Shown: piece by piece, positions 9,529 to 17,606 of the stretch
Layout of the letters: the number at the start of each line of letters is the position of its first letter
How positions within the stretch are numbered: the first letter of the stretch is position 1
Translations under genes and position numbers: made by a program
Assembly: GCA_015472025.1 (NCBI GenBank)
Contig: BNHL01000001.1
Span: 3,956,001 to 4,020,000, forward strand
DNA from: Cytophagales bacterium WSM2-2
Lineage (GTDB): Bacteria > Bacteroidota > Bacteroidia > Cytophagales > Cyclobacteriaceae
Direction: 5' to 3'
DNA length: 64,000 nucleotides
The notes under the pieces: model-generated
What the model was told of the DNA's origin: nothing
The model's input: only the letters and a program-made list of their open reading frames with translations
The model's database searches: none

Positions 9529-9648
9529 TCGATTAGCAAAGATAGGAAACGTCCTGCTCAAAGATATTTGTTGTCAGGCCTATCCCTATTTGTGGTATGG
9601 ATTCTGGCTCAATTTTTAGCACTCGTGTTGCAAAGTCAATTTCAACAT

Positions 9649-9684
9649 GGGGAAATTCCCGTGTTGGATACGGGGATTTCCCCG
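9649..9684. promoter_or_regulatory. Pair of GGGGA-type palindromes, candidate operator or attenuator
   Basis: Two related dyads lie in the 292-bp gap between the AraC gene (minus strand) and the gene at 9821 (plus strand): GGGGAAATTCCC at 9649-9660 and CGGGGATTTCCCCG at 9671-9684. Their repeat-to-repeat distance is about two helical turns. CCCGT and ACGGG between them could form a competing stem. A third partial copy (AAATTCCCG) follows near 9698. They could be operators for a dimeric regulator or a folded leader; the sequence does not decide. Confidence 0.4.
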
Positions 9685-9820
9685 TGCATCTTCAAGAAAA
9701 TTCCCGCCCACTTGCACATGATGCCAACAGGACTATGTTTGCGAAAGATTAAAGTCGACTCAATGGCTTAAAAGCTAAAAAGACTTATCATTTTATTTTA
9801 ACCAACCAAATTAATTTTCT

Positions 9821-10186
9821 ATGGCACGTGAGTTGAAACCAACGGATGGCGCACCAATCGCTAAAAATCTGGCAGATCAGTGGATGAAGAATTACCAGCA
9901 TGAACATCCTGAAAAGGACAGGATTAATGCACATTTTTTTGGCAGAGACATTATCGAACGCATTCTTGCTCAGGACAAATGCATTGGTATTCGCATTTAC
10001 TATGGGCTGGATGATAAGCAGCAAAAGCAATTGCTCCTGGTTGGTGCCTGCGCTGATGGAAGCAATATCTGGCCAAAAACTGTGAATGCTAATATAATCG
10101 CACTGACCGATGATGATGGTGGAGTTATTGGAGATGCTTCAATGCCGTGCCCTCCGTATTGTCCTCCAGAAGTCACGCAGAACTAA
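9821..10186 (+). CDS. Small orphan protein with Cys/Pro-rich C-terminus
   Basis: A 121-residue soluble protein that I do not recognise. It has no signal peptide or membrane segment. The central part (IGIRIYYGLDDKQQKQLLLVGACADGSN) looks like an alternating strand/helix fold, and the end carries the unusual segment MPCPPYCPPEVTQN with two Cys flanked by prolines. The next gene starts 25 nt later on the same strand, so the two are probably one transcript. Two GGGGA palindromes lie 137-172 nt upstream. No function can be assigned. Confidence 0.72.
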   Translation: MARELKPTDGAPIAKNLADQWMKNYQHEHPEKDRINAHFFGRDIIERILAQDKCIGIRIYYGLDDKQQKQLLLVGACADGSNIWPKTVNANIIALTDDDGGVIGDASMPCPPYCPPEVTQN

Positions 10187-10211
10187 CCGCTCGCTATAAC
10201 GGTCGGTTAGG

Positions 10212-10874
10212 ATGGACTTCAAAACCTTTGACCTCATTGCTATTTCGTCTGCATTGTCGGTAACGATTCCATTGTTCTCGTTTTTCCTGTCATTGGGGTC
10301 GAAAAGGGCAACTTATGCCGTGAAATTGCTGGGCGCTTTGCTCATCAGTTCGGGCCTTTCGGATTTACTGAGTCGTCTATTCTATAATTTGAAGCTGAAT
10401 CCTAACCCCGTCATCAGCGTTTACATCATTTCGCAGTTTGCACTGGTGAGTTTAATCTATCACGATTCATTCCGCAAAAAAATATACAAACGCGTCATAA
10501 TTGGTGGGGTGAATGTCTTCATTGTCTTTGCTACTGTCAATATGCTTTTTGTGCAAGGCCTGAGCGGGTTCAACTCCAATATATTCACAGCTTCCAGTGT
10601 TGTGTTTGTAATCTATGCCTTTGTATTTTTTCATCAACTACTGGCTGATGTTCAGGAAATTAAGCTTGAGTTCATGTTCATATTCTGGTTTAATTGCGCT
10701 GTGATTATGTATTTTGGTGCCAGCATCTTTATCTTCTCCACCATATCTTTCCTGATCACAACAGCTAATGACCAGGCACTTTTGTCATGGACATTCCATA
10801 ATATTTTTAACATCATTAAGAATCTGATCCTTGCGTGGGCACTTTACATCTCCTGGAAACACGTACGAAAGTGA
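10212..10874 (+). CDS. Multi-pass membrane protein, unknown
   Basis: A 220-residue protein with about seven predicted hydrophobic segments spread over its length (for example near residues 9-27, 35-52, 74-91, 97-118, 128-150, 155-180 and 198-215) and a short basic tail (WKHVRK). Nothing resembles a known transporter or enzyme motif. It follows the orphan protein at 9821 by 25 nt and is followed by a hairpin, so these two genes form a small operon. Function unknown. Confidence 0.75.
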   Translation: MDFKTFDLIAISSALSVTIPLFSFFLSLGSKRATYAVKLLGALLISSGLSDLLSRLFYNLKLNPNPVISVYIISQFALVSLIYHDSFRKKIYKRVIIGGVNVFIVFATVNMLFVQGLSGFNSNIFTASSVVFVIYAFVFFHQLLADVQEIKLEFMFIFWFNCAVIMYFGASIFIFSTISFLITTANDQALLSWTFHNIFNIIKNLILAWALYISWKHVRK

Positions 10875-11207
10875 ACCTGTCTTATATTCCCTGATAAAAA
10901 ATTAAACCCGATTACTGATCGGGTTTAATAAACCTAAAATCAAGCAAGAACAAGAATAAAAACGTTGCAAACGTAAAGCCTTGTTTTAAAGTGAATGAAA
11001 AAACGATGATATGTTATCGTTATCAAAATCACTTTGATTTAAGGAAAGGTTAAAAGAAGGCTTCTGAGCTGTAAATATCCCTCTGCGCAACAATTGTCGC
11101 ATGTCTGTATCAAAAATACCTTTGCTTGAATCACAATTACAATGAATAGCTAGTGTGTGAAGGTAGGTTTACAGAAATTTTAATCACACACAAAACAATT
11201 AAAAAAG
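10875..11207. other. Intergenic region, 333 bp
   Basis: Contains the hairpin at 10903-10927 and otherwise AT-rich sequence leading to the Tat-signal gene at 11208. There is a near-palindrome (AACGTTGCAAACGT) near 10962-10975. I see no RNA gene or open frame of interest. Confidence 0.5.
10903..10927 (+). terminator. Hairpin after the 9821-10874 gene pair
   Basis: TAAACCCGAT and ATCGGGTTTA form a perfect 10-bp stem with a 5-nt loop (TACTG) 29 nt after the stop at 10874. The following T-run is weak, so this is a likely but not textbook terminator. Confidence 0.6.
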
Positions 11208-11903
11208 ATGAGCGACAAGAAAAAACAAACCCGGAGAAATTTCATTGGCACGTTAGCAGTTTCCGGGGCGGCAGGTCTGTCTTTAATCTCAAATCCGTTG
11301 AAAGCGAACTTTTTGACAAGTGACGAAAAAGCCACCTCATTCGCTGATCCGGAAATAGCCGCAGATGCAGAATCGTGGCTGAAAACCTTGCAAGGCAAAA
11401 AATTCCCTGTGGTGTATGACATGCACGAACACAAGGATTTCTGGGCAGGAATCTGGAGTAACATTTACTTTATGACGAATGCCGGTGTAAGCGACATCGG
11501 TGTTGCGGTAGTCATGCGTCATGGCGGATTTCCGTTTGCACTGAATGACTCCATGTGGTCAAAATACAAACTCGGTGAGTTCTTTAAAGTCAATGATAAA
11601 AATACCGGAGCACCAACGGTACGCAACATGTATTGGGAACCAACCGGTAAGGATTATCCATTGCCGGGACTTGACGGCATTAAAGCCCTTCAGCAAAAAG
11701 GAGTTGGTTTTTGCGTATGCAATATGGCATTGAAAGTTTACAGTGGCGTTATAGCGGGAGCTAACGGGCTGACAGCAGATGCGGTGTACAACGACTTCGT
11801 AGCGAATATTCTCCCAGGCGTTCAAACTGTTCCGTCTGGTGTTTGGGCACTTGGACGTTTTCAACAGGCGCCTTTGAGTTACGGATACATTAACGCAGGG
11901 TAG
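11208..11903 (+). CDS. Tat-exported DsrE-like protein
   Basis: A 231-residue protein with a twin-arginine signal (TRRNFIGTLAVSGAAGLSLI), which predicts export of a folded protein to the periplasm. The mature part (VVYDMHEHKDFWAGIWSNIYF, VAVVMRHGGFPFALND, LQQKGVGFCVCNMAL, and a C-terminal GVWALGRFQQAPLSYGYINAG-like end) resembles the DsrE/DsrF-like fold, with a Cys pair at FCVCN. Members of that superfamily handle sulfur or act as small redox proteins; a role here is only inferred. The gene is monocistronic, with a strong terminator just after. Confidence 0.75.
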   Translation: MSDKKKQTRRNFIGTLAVSGAAGLSLISNPLKANFLTSDEKATSFADPEIAADAESWLKTLQGKKFPVVYDMHEHKDFWAGIWSNIYFMTNAGVSDIGVAVVMRHGGFPFALNDSMWSKYKLGEFFKVNDKNTGAPTVRNMYWEPTGKDYPLPGLDGIKALQQKGVGFCVCNMALKVYSGVIAGANGLTADAVYNDFVANILPGVQTVPSGVWALGRFQQAPLSYGYINAG

Positions 11904-11930
11904 AAGTAGCCTATATCTGTAAAGGTGATC

Positions 11931-11958
11931 AGGCCTCTCGTTATGGGAGGCCTTTTTT
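11931..11958 (+). terminator. Rho-independent terminator
   Basis: AGGCCTC and GAGGCCT form a 7-bp stem followed by a T-run (CCTTTTTTG), 28 nt after the stop of the Tat-signal gene. Confidence 0.85.
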
Positions 11959-12024
11959 GTAGTATATACTTTTTATATACCAGAGATACACTTCGTATTA
12001 TCCCGCATGCAAATTCGTTTGCGG

Positions 12025-12032
12025 TACCTTTG
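12025..12032 (+). promoter_or_regulatory. Probable Bacteroidota -7 element before the thioesterase gene
   Basis: TACCTTTG matches the TAnnTTTG -7 consensus of this phylum and lies 24 nt before the ATG at 12057. A convincing -33 TTTG at the expected distance is not obvious. Confidence 0.4.
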
Positions 12033-12056
12033 CCGTTCTAATTCATCAGAATAAAT

Positions 12057-12467
12057 ATGACTGATATGGTCGAAACCTACCGTGGTACTGTCTATCCGTG
12101 GCATTGTGATTTCAACGGTCACATGAATGTGATGTATTATGCAGGAAAATTTGACGAGGCCACCTGGCATTTCCTTTCCCAAAAAGGCATTACCCGGGTT
12201 TACCTGAGCGAGCATAACCGCGGCATGGTGGCTGCTGAGCAGAACATGAAGTATTATAAAGAAGTGTTTGCCGGTGATCTTGTGTTCGTGCGAACAGAAC
12301 TGCTGGAACTAAAACCGAAAGCGATTATTTTTCGTCACCTGATGTTCAATGCAGAAACAAATGAACTTGTTGCAGAGGGGAGAATGGTAGGAATTCATCT
12401 CGATATGAAATCCCGGAAAGCGGTACCGTTTCCTGACTCACTGTTAGCACAACTGACTCAGCCTTAG
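12057..12467 (+). CDS. Hotdog-fold acyl-CoA thioesterase (4HBT family)
   Basis: A 136-residue cytoplasmic protein. The diagnostic segment WHCDFNGHMNVMYYAGKFDEATW corresponds to the 4-hydroxybenzoyl-CoA-thioesterase-like active site, with the Asp and the HMN loop. These enzymes hydrolyse acyl-CoA thioesters; the acyl chain is not predictable. The start may be Met1 or Met4 (12066). Its last 4 nt overlap the end of a convergent lipoprotein gene. Confidence 0.9.
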   Translation: MTDMVETYRGTVYPWHCDFNGHMNVMYYAGKFDEATWHFLSQKGITRVYLSEHNRGMVAAEQNMKYYKEVFAGDLVFVRTELLELKPKAIIFRHLMFNAETNELVAEGRMVGIHLDMKSRKAVPFPDSLLAQLTQP

Positions 12468-12910
12468 TTTGACTTGACTGGTCTTAATGCTTCCGCGCAT
12501 TCATAAATGTCACTGAATCTTCGCCTGTTGATTACTGAACGGCTCGCGCTTTCCTCCAGTTCTATTGAATGCTTTTTGAATTGAATTCGTATGAAACTGG
12601 TTCCTTTGTCATGCACGATCGAATGCTTCCGCATATGGATCCCTTCAGGATGTGAACTCTTGATTACCCGGGCAAGGTTGTCCAATTGTGCTTGAGTTGG
12701 TTTGAAATGCGTGATTTCCTCCTGTCCCATGCGTTTCAATTTGTAAGTGGCACTGTCGCCATGTATGCGGAGTTCCCACGATTCGGGAGTATGTCCACAG
12801 CATTTACCAATAGTGAGATCCAAATCGCTATTCCACTTGTCCGGCCATGGGATGCAGGAAACAGCAACAACGGAGAGAAGAATGATGATGCAGCGCTGAA
12901 AAATTCTCAC
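12464..12910 (-). CDS. Small lipoprotein, unknown
   Basis: A 148-residue protein with a lipoprotein signal (IIILLSVVAVSC, cleavage before the Cys). The start is a GTG at 12910; an in-frame stop lies directly upstream and there is no ATG alternative. The mature part includes a Cys pair (IGKCCGHTP) and a C-terminal region rich in basic residues. It converges on, and overlaps by 4 nt, the thioesterase gene. Function unknown. Confidence 0.72.
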   Translation of the reverse strand: MRIFQRCIIILLSVVAVSCIPWPDKWNSDLDLTIGKCCGHTPESWELRIHGDSATYKLKRMGQEEITHFKPTQAQLDNLARVIKSSHPEGIHMRKHSIVHDKGTSFIRIQFKKHSIELEESASRSVINRRRFSDIYECAEALRPVKSN

Positions 12911-12929
12911 AACTTATGAATGATAAAGA

Positions 12930-13142
12930 TTAAAGTTTTCCGTTGCTTTTCACCTGGCTTATAACCAAATCCAACAGGCGGTCGCGCTTCGTTACCCAAT
13001 CGGAAATCTTAGCGCGAAGAACCTCGTATGTCTTCTTATCCCTTTCATCAATTTGGCTCTGCTCCATTTTAGTGACAGCCGCTCTGGCATTTTCGATTTT
13101 GATGTCGAGTGATTCAATTTCCGTTTTAATGAAATCTTTCAC
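12930..13142 (-). CDS. Small coiled-coil protein
   Basis: A 70-residue charged protein, mostly predicted helix and coiled coil (IESLDIKIENARAAVTKMEQ). The start would be a GTG at 13142; no ATG is available upstream before a stop. It lies between two lipoprotein genes on the same strand, 28 nt after the gene at 13171-13680, which is consistent with an operon. No family recognised; moderate doubt that it is a gene. Confidence 0.5.
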   Translation of the reverse strand: MKDFIKTEIESLDIKIENARAAVTKMEQSQIDERDKKTYEVLRAKISDWVTKRDRLLDLVISQVKSNGKL

Positions 13143-13170
13143 AATGCCGTTCTGTGATTCAATTCAATGG

Positions 13171-13680
13171 TCAATCTCCGTCTGTTGACTCTTTCCAATA
13201 GTACTTGGGAGCAAGCTTCTTCGTATCAAACGAAATGAACCCATCAATAGCATCATCATCTTTTAGTTCGAAGACTTTGAATTTAAAAATGATCTCACTG
13301 CCAGAAGCGCTAAGCAATGGCATGGTGACCTGGTAAGCATCGATCGCCACAATCTTCCCGGGATATCCCCAACTGTCGCGAGTTACCGAATCGGAGAGCA
13401 GCATTTTTTTATTGCTGTCGGCAATGGTCACAATGCACTTATAAGTTGGTCGGCTTAAAGTGTCACCCTTGGCGGTAGCCTGTTCTGTGAGATCGAACTG
13501 TTTGACGTTAACCTTGAATTTCTGGCCATCGATTGTAAATGTGGAGTCGATTTCTGCATACAAAGAAGATTCCTGATCTGCAGTTTGCACCGTGTCTGAA
13601 GTTGACTCGTCTTTGTTTTTACTTGAGTTACAAGAAAAGAGTGAGGCAGTTACCCAAAAAATTAGAGCGATTTTTTTCAT
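13171..13680 (-). CDS. Lipoprotein, unknown (DUF4738-like guess)
   Basis: A 169-residue protein with a lipobox (FWVTASLFSC). The ATG at 13680 begins a normal signal peptide. After a Ser/Asp-rich spacer it has alternating strands (IDSTFTIDGQKFKVNVKQFDL, KCIVTIADSNKKMLL), probably a beta-sandwich, and ends in YYWKESTDGD. It looks like a small Bacteroidota lipoprotein of the DUF4738 kind, but I am not certain of the family. It heads a minus-strand group with the two small genes downstream. Confidence 0.8.
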   Translation of the reverse strand: MKKIALIFWVTASLFSCNSSKNKDESTSDTVQTADQESSLYAEIDSTFTIDGQKFKVNVKQFDLTEQATAKGDTLSRPTYKCIVTIADSNKKMLLSDSVTRDSWGYPGKIVAIDAYQVTMPLLSASGSEIIFKFKVFELKDDDAIDGFISFDTKKLAPKYYWKESTDGD

Positions 13681-13951
13681 CAATAATGGATTTGAAATAG
13701 CGTTTCAAATTTACATCCTTAGGCATTCATTTCTTTGGCACTTTTGATGCAAATGATAAAAATCCCGTCTGTTTAAAACTTAATCACTAATCAAACGGCA
13801 CGATCACAGCATTCAATACTCTCGAATGCTATCCCTTCTTCACGTTTTAATATAAAAATCTTGAAGTAGCATAACACGTATATGGCATTCTGTTCGCTTT
13901 TCTGCAACCAATTTTTTAGATTAAATTGGTGCCATAACCGAACCCGTTTAG

Positions 13952-14623
13952 ATGAAAAACCTGAAAGACCTCTTCATCAAGTCGGATGATGAAGAAGAGG
14001 CAAAAACCCTACAAAAAACCGAAAAACCCAGCTTTCCGATCAACGAGCCTGTTTCTAAGCCTTCCTTTGAGACAAACAAGTCAAATAACCCGTATTTGGC
14101 CGAAATCATTGAGATTTATGAAAAAGGGCTGGAGAGCATCAACATGCCCGGCTACGATTTTTATGATTTCTATGTAGCAGTAAAAGCTGCCGGTGCACAT
14201 AATGAGACCGTCTATAAGATGGCTTTCCAAATGGGTAAAACTTTGGACTCCGGTATTACTTCGCAAAAGCTTGCCGTAGATGCCGAGTACTACATCAGTA
14301 AAATAAATGAAGTGTACCAGAAGTATGCTGATCAGGGAAGGCAAAAGATCGATGCCTTGGCCAGTCAGCAACGCAATGAAAGCTCGACACTGTCAAGTGA
14401 AGTATCCCAGATCGAATCAGAGATCAACAAGCTGAAGCAGCAAATACAAACCCTCGACAGAAAATTGTCGGAGACCAAAGCGACCTTGTCAAAAGTGGAC
14501 GAAAAGTATAAGCCTCAGCAGGAGGTAGTACAACAAAAACTGGTAGCCAACGATCAGGCCATGCAAATGAGCGTGCAAAAGATAAACACGATCAAAGACG
14601 GCATCGGCACTTTTCTGAAATAA
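13952..14623 (+). CDS. Coiled-coil cytoplasmic protein, first gene of ABC/OmpA operon
   Basis: A 223-residue protein without signal or membrane segments. An acidic, Ser/Pro-rich N-terminus (about 1-50) is followed by a small helical domain (IYEKGLESINMPGYDFYDFY, about 55-110) and a long coiled coil (about 115-205: SQIESEINKLKQQIQTLDRK). I do not recognise the family. It begins a tight plus-strand operon (gap 24 nt to the next gene) with a membrane coiled-coil protein and an ABC importer. A cytoplasmic scaffold or regulator of that complex is inferred only from position. Confidence 0.82.
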   Translation: MKNLKDLFIKSDDEEEAKTLQKTEKPSFPINEPVSKPSFETNKSNNPYLAEIIEIYEKGLESINMPGYDFYDFYVAVKAAGAHNETVYKMAFQMGKTLDSGITSQKLAVDAEYYISKINEVYQKYADQGRQKIDALASQQRNESSTLSSEVSQIESEINKLKQQIQTLDRKLSETKATLSKVDEKYKPQQEVVQQKLVANDQAMQMSVQKINTIKDGIGTFLK

Positions 14624-14647
14624 GACAAACACCCTTAATTATAAACT

Positions 14648-15766
14648 ATGAGTAATCTTCCCACGGAAACTCCTAAGGTATTAGAGTTGCCGATTCTCAA
14701 GCATTTTGAGAAATCTGAAATATCACTTAACCCGCAGAACTGGCGCAAAGGCGAAAAAGGTATCGCTGGTGTGCTTGGGCTCGCATTGCTTGCCGTGGCA
14801 GGATGGGGAATATTTACGTACGTTCTTCCGGTAGTTCTCACCATGGTGGGAAAAGTTCTGGGGGCTATTCTCTCGGCTGTGCTGGTGATTGGATTTTTCG
14901 TGATGCTGCCGGTGATTATTAAGGCACTGAAAAAGCTCGCACGCCTCTTTCATAAAATGCTTATCAGGTATGATCCTTTCGGTGAATTGGAGGAACAGAA
15001 AAACCGCATGGTTCAGAACCGTCAGCATTTTAAGGATGCGAAGGCGAAGATCCGGTCTATCAAAACTACCATGGAAGGGGAATCTGCCAAATCAGAAAAG
15101 GAAGCGGAAGAATACCAGCAGAAAGTGGTGCTTCTTCAGGAACGTGCTGCTAAAATGAAAGCTAAGATTACACAGCTTGATCAAACTAAAGGTGAAGCTG
15201 CAAAAGAAACAGACGAGTATGTGGATTTGCAAACAGAGCTGATGAAGACCTTGTCAGATGCCCAACGTACCAGTCACCTGCTGAATCAAAGCACCGGGTT
15301 GGTAAGAAAATATGGGACACGCGCGCACGTAATCGGTAAACTCGATCGCAAACTGAATGTTGTGGCTACTGCCATCGACATTAAGATAGCCGACTTCGAA
15401 GTGTCAATCGATATGCTGAAGAAAGAAAGCGCCTTTGCTCAAGCCGCTCGCAATGCAACAGAACAGGCGAAGTCTGCGATGTTGTTTACGAAAGGATGGG
15501 AGCTTGACTACGCATTAGATGTGGTGACTTCCACGATCGCCATGGATCTGGCTACGACTCGCGAAAACCTGCTTGACATTGACTCACTCACCAGTCAGTA
15601 TTCATTGGATAGCGATGAACTTTATTCCAAGCTTGAAAAACTGGCGGATCAGATTAAAACCGATACGTACGATGTTCCTGAAGCGAAAAAGTACGCGAAT
15701 CCGAATTACAAGCTCAGCGAGCAAGACAAAACCGAGACTCAGGGTTTCGGTGATATTTTCAAATAA
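14648..15766 (+). CDS. Membrane-anchored coiled-coil protein of ABC/OmpA operon
   Basis: A 372-residue protein. Two close transmembrane segments (about residues 38-60 and 66-88) leave a long C-terminal part, probably cytoplasmic. That part has a coiled coil (about 115-190: SEKEAEEYQQKVVLLQERAAKMK) and a helical domain (KGWELDYALDVVTSTIAMDLATT), and ends GFGDIFK. The helical part loosely recalls PspA/IM30-type proteins, but no signature allows assignment. Gaps are 24 nt upstream and 33 nt downstream within the operon. I infer an inner-membrane partner of the ABC transporter. Confidence 0.84.
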   Translation: MSNLPTETPKVLELPILKHFEKSEISLNPQNWRKGEKGIAGVLGLALLAVAGWGIFTYVLPVVLTMVGKVLGAILSAVLVIGFFVMLPVIIKALKKLARLFHKMLIRYDPFGELEEQKNRMVQNRQHFKDAKAKIRSIKTTMEGESAKSEKEAEEYQQKVVLLQERAAKMKAKITQLDQTKGEAAKETDEYVDLQTELMKTLSDAQRTSHLLNQSTGLVRKYGTRAHVIGKLDRKLNVVATAIDIKIADFEVSIDMLKKESAFAQAARNATEQAKSAMLFTKGWELDYALDVVTSTIAMDLATTRENLLDIDSLTSQYSLDSDELYSKLEKLADQIKTDTYDVPEAKKYANPNYKLSEQDKTETQGFGDIFK

Positions 15767-15799
15767 AACAGTAACAAACCTAAATTAACTTCAATCAAT

Positions 15800-17593
15800 A
15801 TGTGGTCTAAACTTACATTCTTTGCCAAAGCGATAATCGTTATTGTCGTAGCGGGTGCTATCGGGGCAGCGGTCTATTATTTGTCTCCGGGATTGCGCGT
15901 GGGCGAGTCGAAACAAATGCAGGGACTCGAGGTAACAGACAAGGATGTTAACAATATGAGTAGCACGAAAGAGCTGCCGCTCCCCAGTGGTGATATTTCC
16001 TCGGATGTTTCAAGTAAGCCTTTGGCACGCATTGGTGCCTATGCATGGAATGCACAGTCAGGTATCATCGTGGCCAATGGTGGTCCTCGTACGACCAAAG
16101 GTTCACTAATGGAGAGAAACGGTGTGAACCTTGAAATAATTCGTCAGGACTGGTTGTCTGAATTGAGAAATCTTCACCTCAAATTCATTGAGGAATTGGA
16201 TCGCGGTAATGCCAATCCTCAGGAAGGAGTTTTTGCTGTGATGATCATGGGTGATGGCGCTCCGTATTATATCAGTTCAGTACAACAAGCGCTTGACGAC
16301 AAGTTTGGCGCAAACAAATACAATCTCCAGGTAGTGGGTGCAGTTGGTCTGAGTTATGGTGAGGACAAACTGATCGGCCCTCCAAGCTGGAAACTTGAAC
16401 CACAATCAATGAAGGGTGCTTTGATTTCTTCAGTAATCGGTGATGGCGACTGGGTAACAGCAGTGAACTACGCTTCTATCAACGGAGTGAAAGTAAATCC
16501 TGATCCTTCTACTTACGATCCTGAGGCTATTAACTTTCTCCCCTCTGCCAATGATGACTATATAGAGTCTGCAAAAGAATTGATAAAGTCTCAGAAGGCA
16601 GGATGGACAGTGCCATTGAAAGAGGTGAAGAACGGAGAACTGACAGGTAAGACTATTAATAAAAAAGTGGACGGCTGTACTACATGGACGCCTGGTGACA
16701 AAATGGTATTCGATGAACTTTCAGGTTATACCGATATCATCTCTACCAAAGAATTCAACAACCAGATGGCGACTACAATCATTGCTGTAAAGCAGTGGGC
16801 TGAAAAGAACCCTGACCTGATTACGAATATTCTTCGTTCTGCATTCATTGCTTCTGATCAAGTGAAGCAGTTTGAAAATTGGAAACACAAAGCTTCCGAG
16901 TGTGTGAGCAAGACCTACAATCTTGAGACTGCCGAATATTGGTACAATATGTTCAAAGGTCAGAAAGGTGAGAAGAATGGCATTACCTACAACATGGGTG
17001 GATCGCGTGTATTCAACTTTGCGGATGCTAATCAGTACTACGGAATTACAGACGGTGTCAACCGTTACAAAGCGGTATACGATCAGGTGTCACGTTATTT
17101 GAAAGACCTTGACCCAGCCGGATTTAATGAAAACGTAAAACGTGTCGTTCCTTACGAGGAAGCGGTTAACCTCTCTTTTATGAAGAGCATTACCGACATC
17201 GCTTCCGGGGAGGCATATGCAGCCGATTATTCCAAGAAGGCAACGACTGTGTTGGCCTCAGGTGAGTGGCACATTACTTTCGAAACTGGAAGAGCCGTGT
17301 TGAGACCGGAAGCCAAAGACGTTGTAGAACAGATTTATAACCTATTGATTGAGGCAGAAAATTCAAAATTGGAACTCATTGGCCATACAGATAACACTGG
17401 AACGCGCGATGGAAACTATTCACTTTCATTAGCACGAGCAGAAGCAGTAAAAACTTATCTCATGCAGAAAGGAATTCCCGGCACACGTTTCCAGAAAGTA
17501 GATGGAAAAGGGCAGGATGACCCGGTAGGAGATAATAAAACCGATGCCGGAAGAGCACGCAACCGGAGGGTAGTGGTAACACTGCTCAAATAA
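15800..17593 (+). CDS. ABC substrate-binding domain fused to OmpA peptidoglycan-binding domain
   Basis: A 597-residue protein: N-terminal anchor (about 9-30, AKAIIVIVVAGAIGAAVYYL), a periplasmic solute-binding-like domain (about 50-460, with IGAYAWNAQSGIIVANGG and GDWVTAVNYASINGVKVN), then a full OmpA-like domain (about 480-597). The last has ELIGHTDNTGTRDGNYSLSL and DAGRARNRRVVV, including the Asp and Arg residues that bind diaminopimelate. The same operon encodes the permease and ATPase. A binding protein tethered both to the inner membrane and to peptidoglycan is unusual. The substrate is unknown; the transporter resembles the NitT/TauT class. Confidence 0.9.
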   Translation: MWSKLTFFAKAIIVIVVAGAIGAAVYYLSPGLRVGESKQMQGLEVTDKDVNNMSSTKELPLPSGDISSDVSSKPLARIGAYAWNAQSGIIVANGGPRTTKGSLMERNGVNLEIIRQDWLSELRNLHLKFIEELDRGNANPQEGVFAVMIMGDGAPYYISSVQQALDDKFGANKYNLQVVGAVGLSYGEDKLIGPPSWKLEPQSMKGALISSVIGDGDWVTAVNYASINGVKVNPDPSTYDPEAINFLPSANDDYIESAKELIKSQKAGWTVPLKEVKNGELTGKTINKKVDGCTTWTPGDKMVFDELSGYTDIISTKEFNNQMATTIIAVKQWAEKNPDLITNILRSAFIASDQVKQFENWKHKASECVSKTYNLETAEYWYNMFKGQKGEKNGITYNMGGSRVFNFADANQYYGITDGVNRYKAVYDQVSRYLKDLDPAGFNENVKRVVPYEEAVNLSFMKSITDIASGEAYAADYSKKATTVLASGEWHITFETGRAVLRPEAKDVVEQIYNLLIEAENSKLELIGHTDNTGTRDGNYSLSLARAEAVKTYLMQKGIPGTRFQKVDGKGQDDPVGDNKTDAGRARNRRVVVTLLK

Positions 17594-17606
17594 AATTTTT
17601 CAAGCC

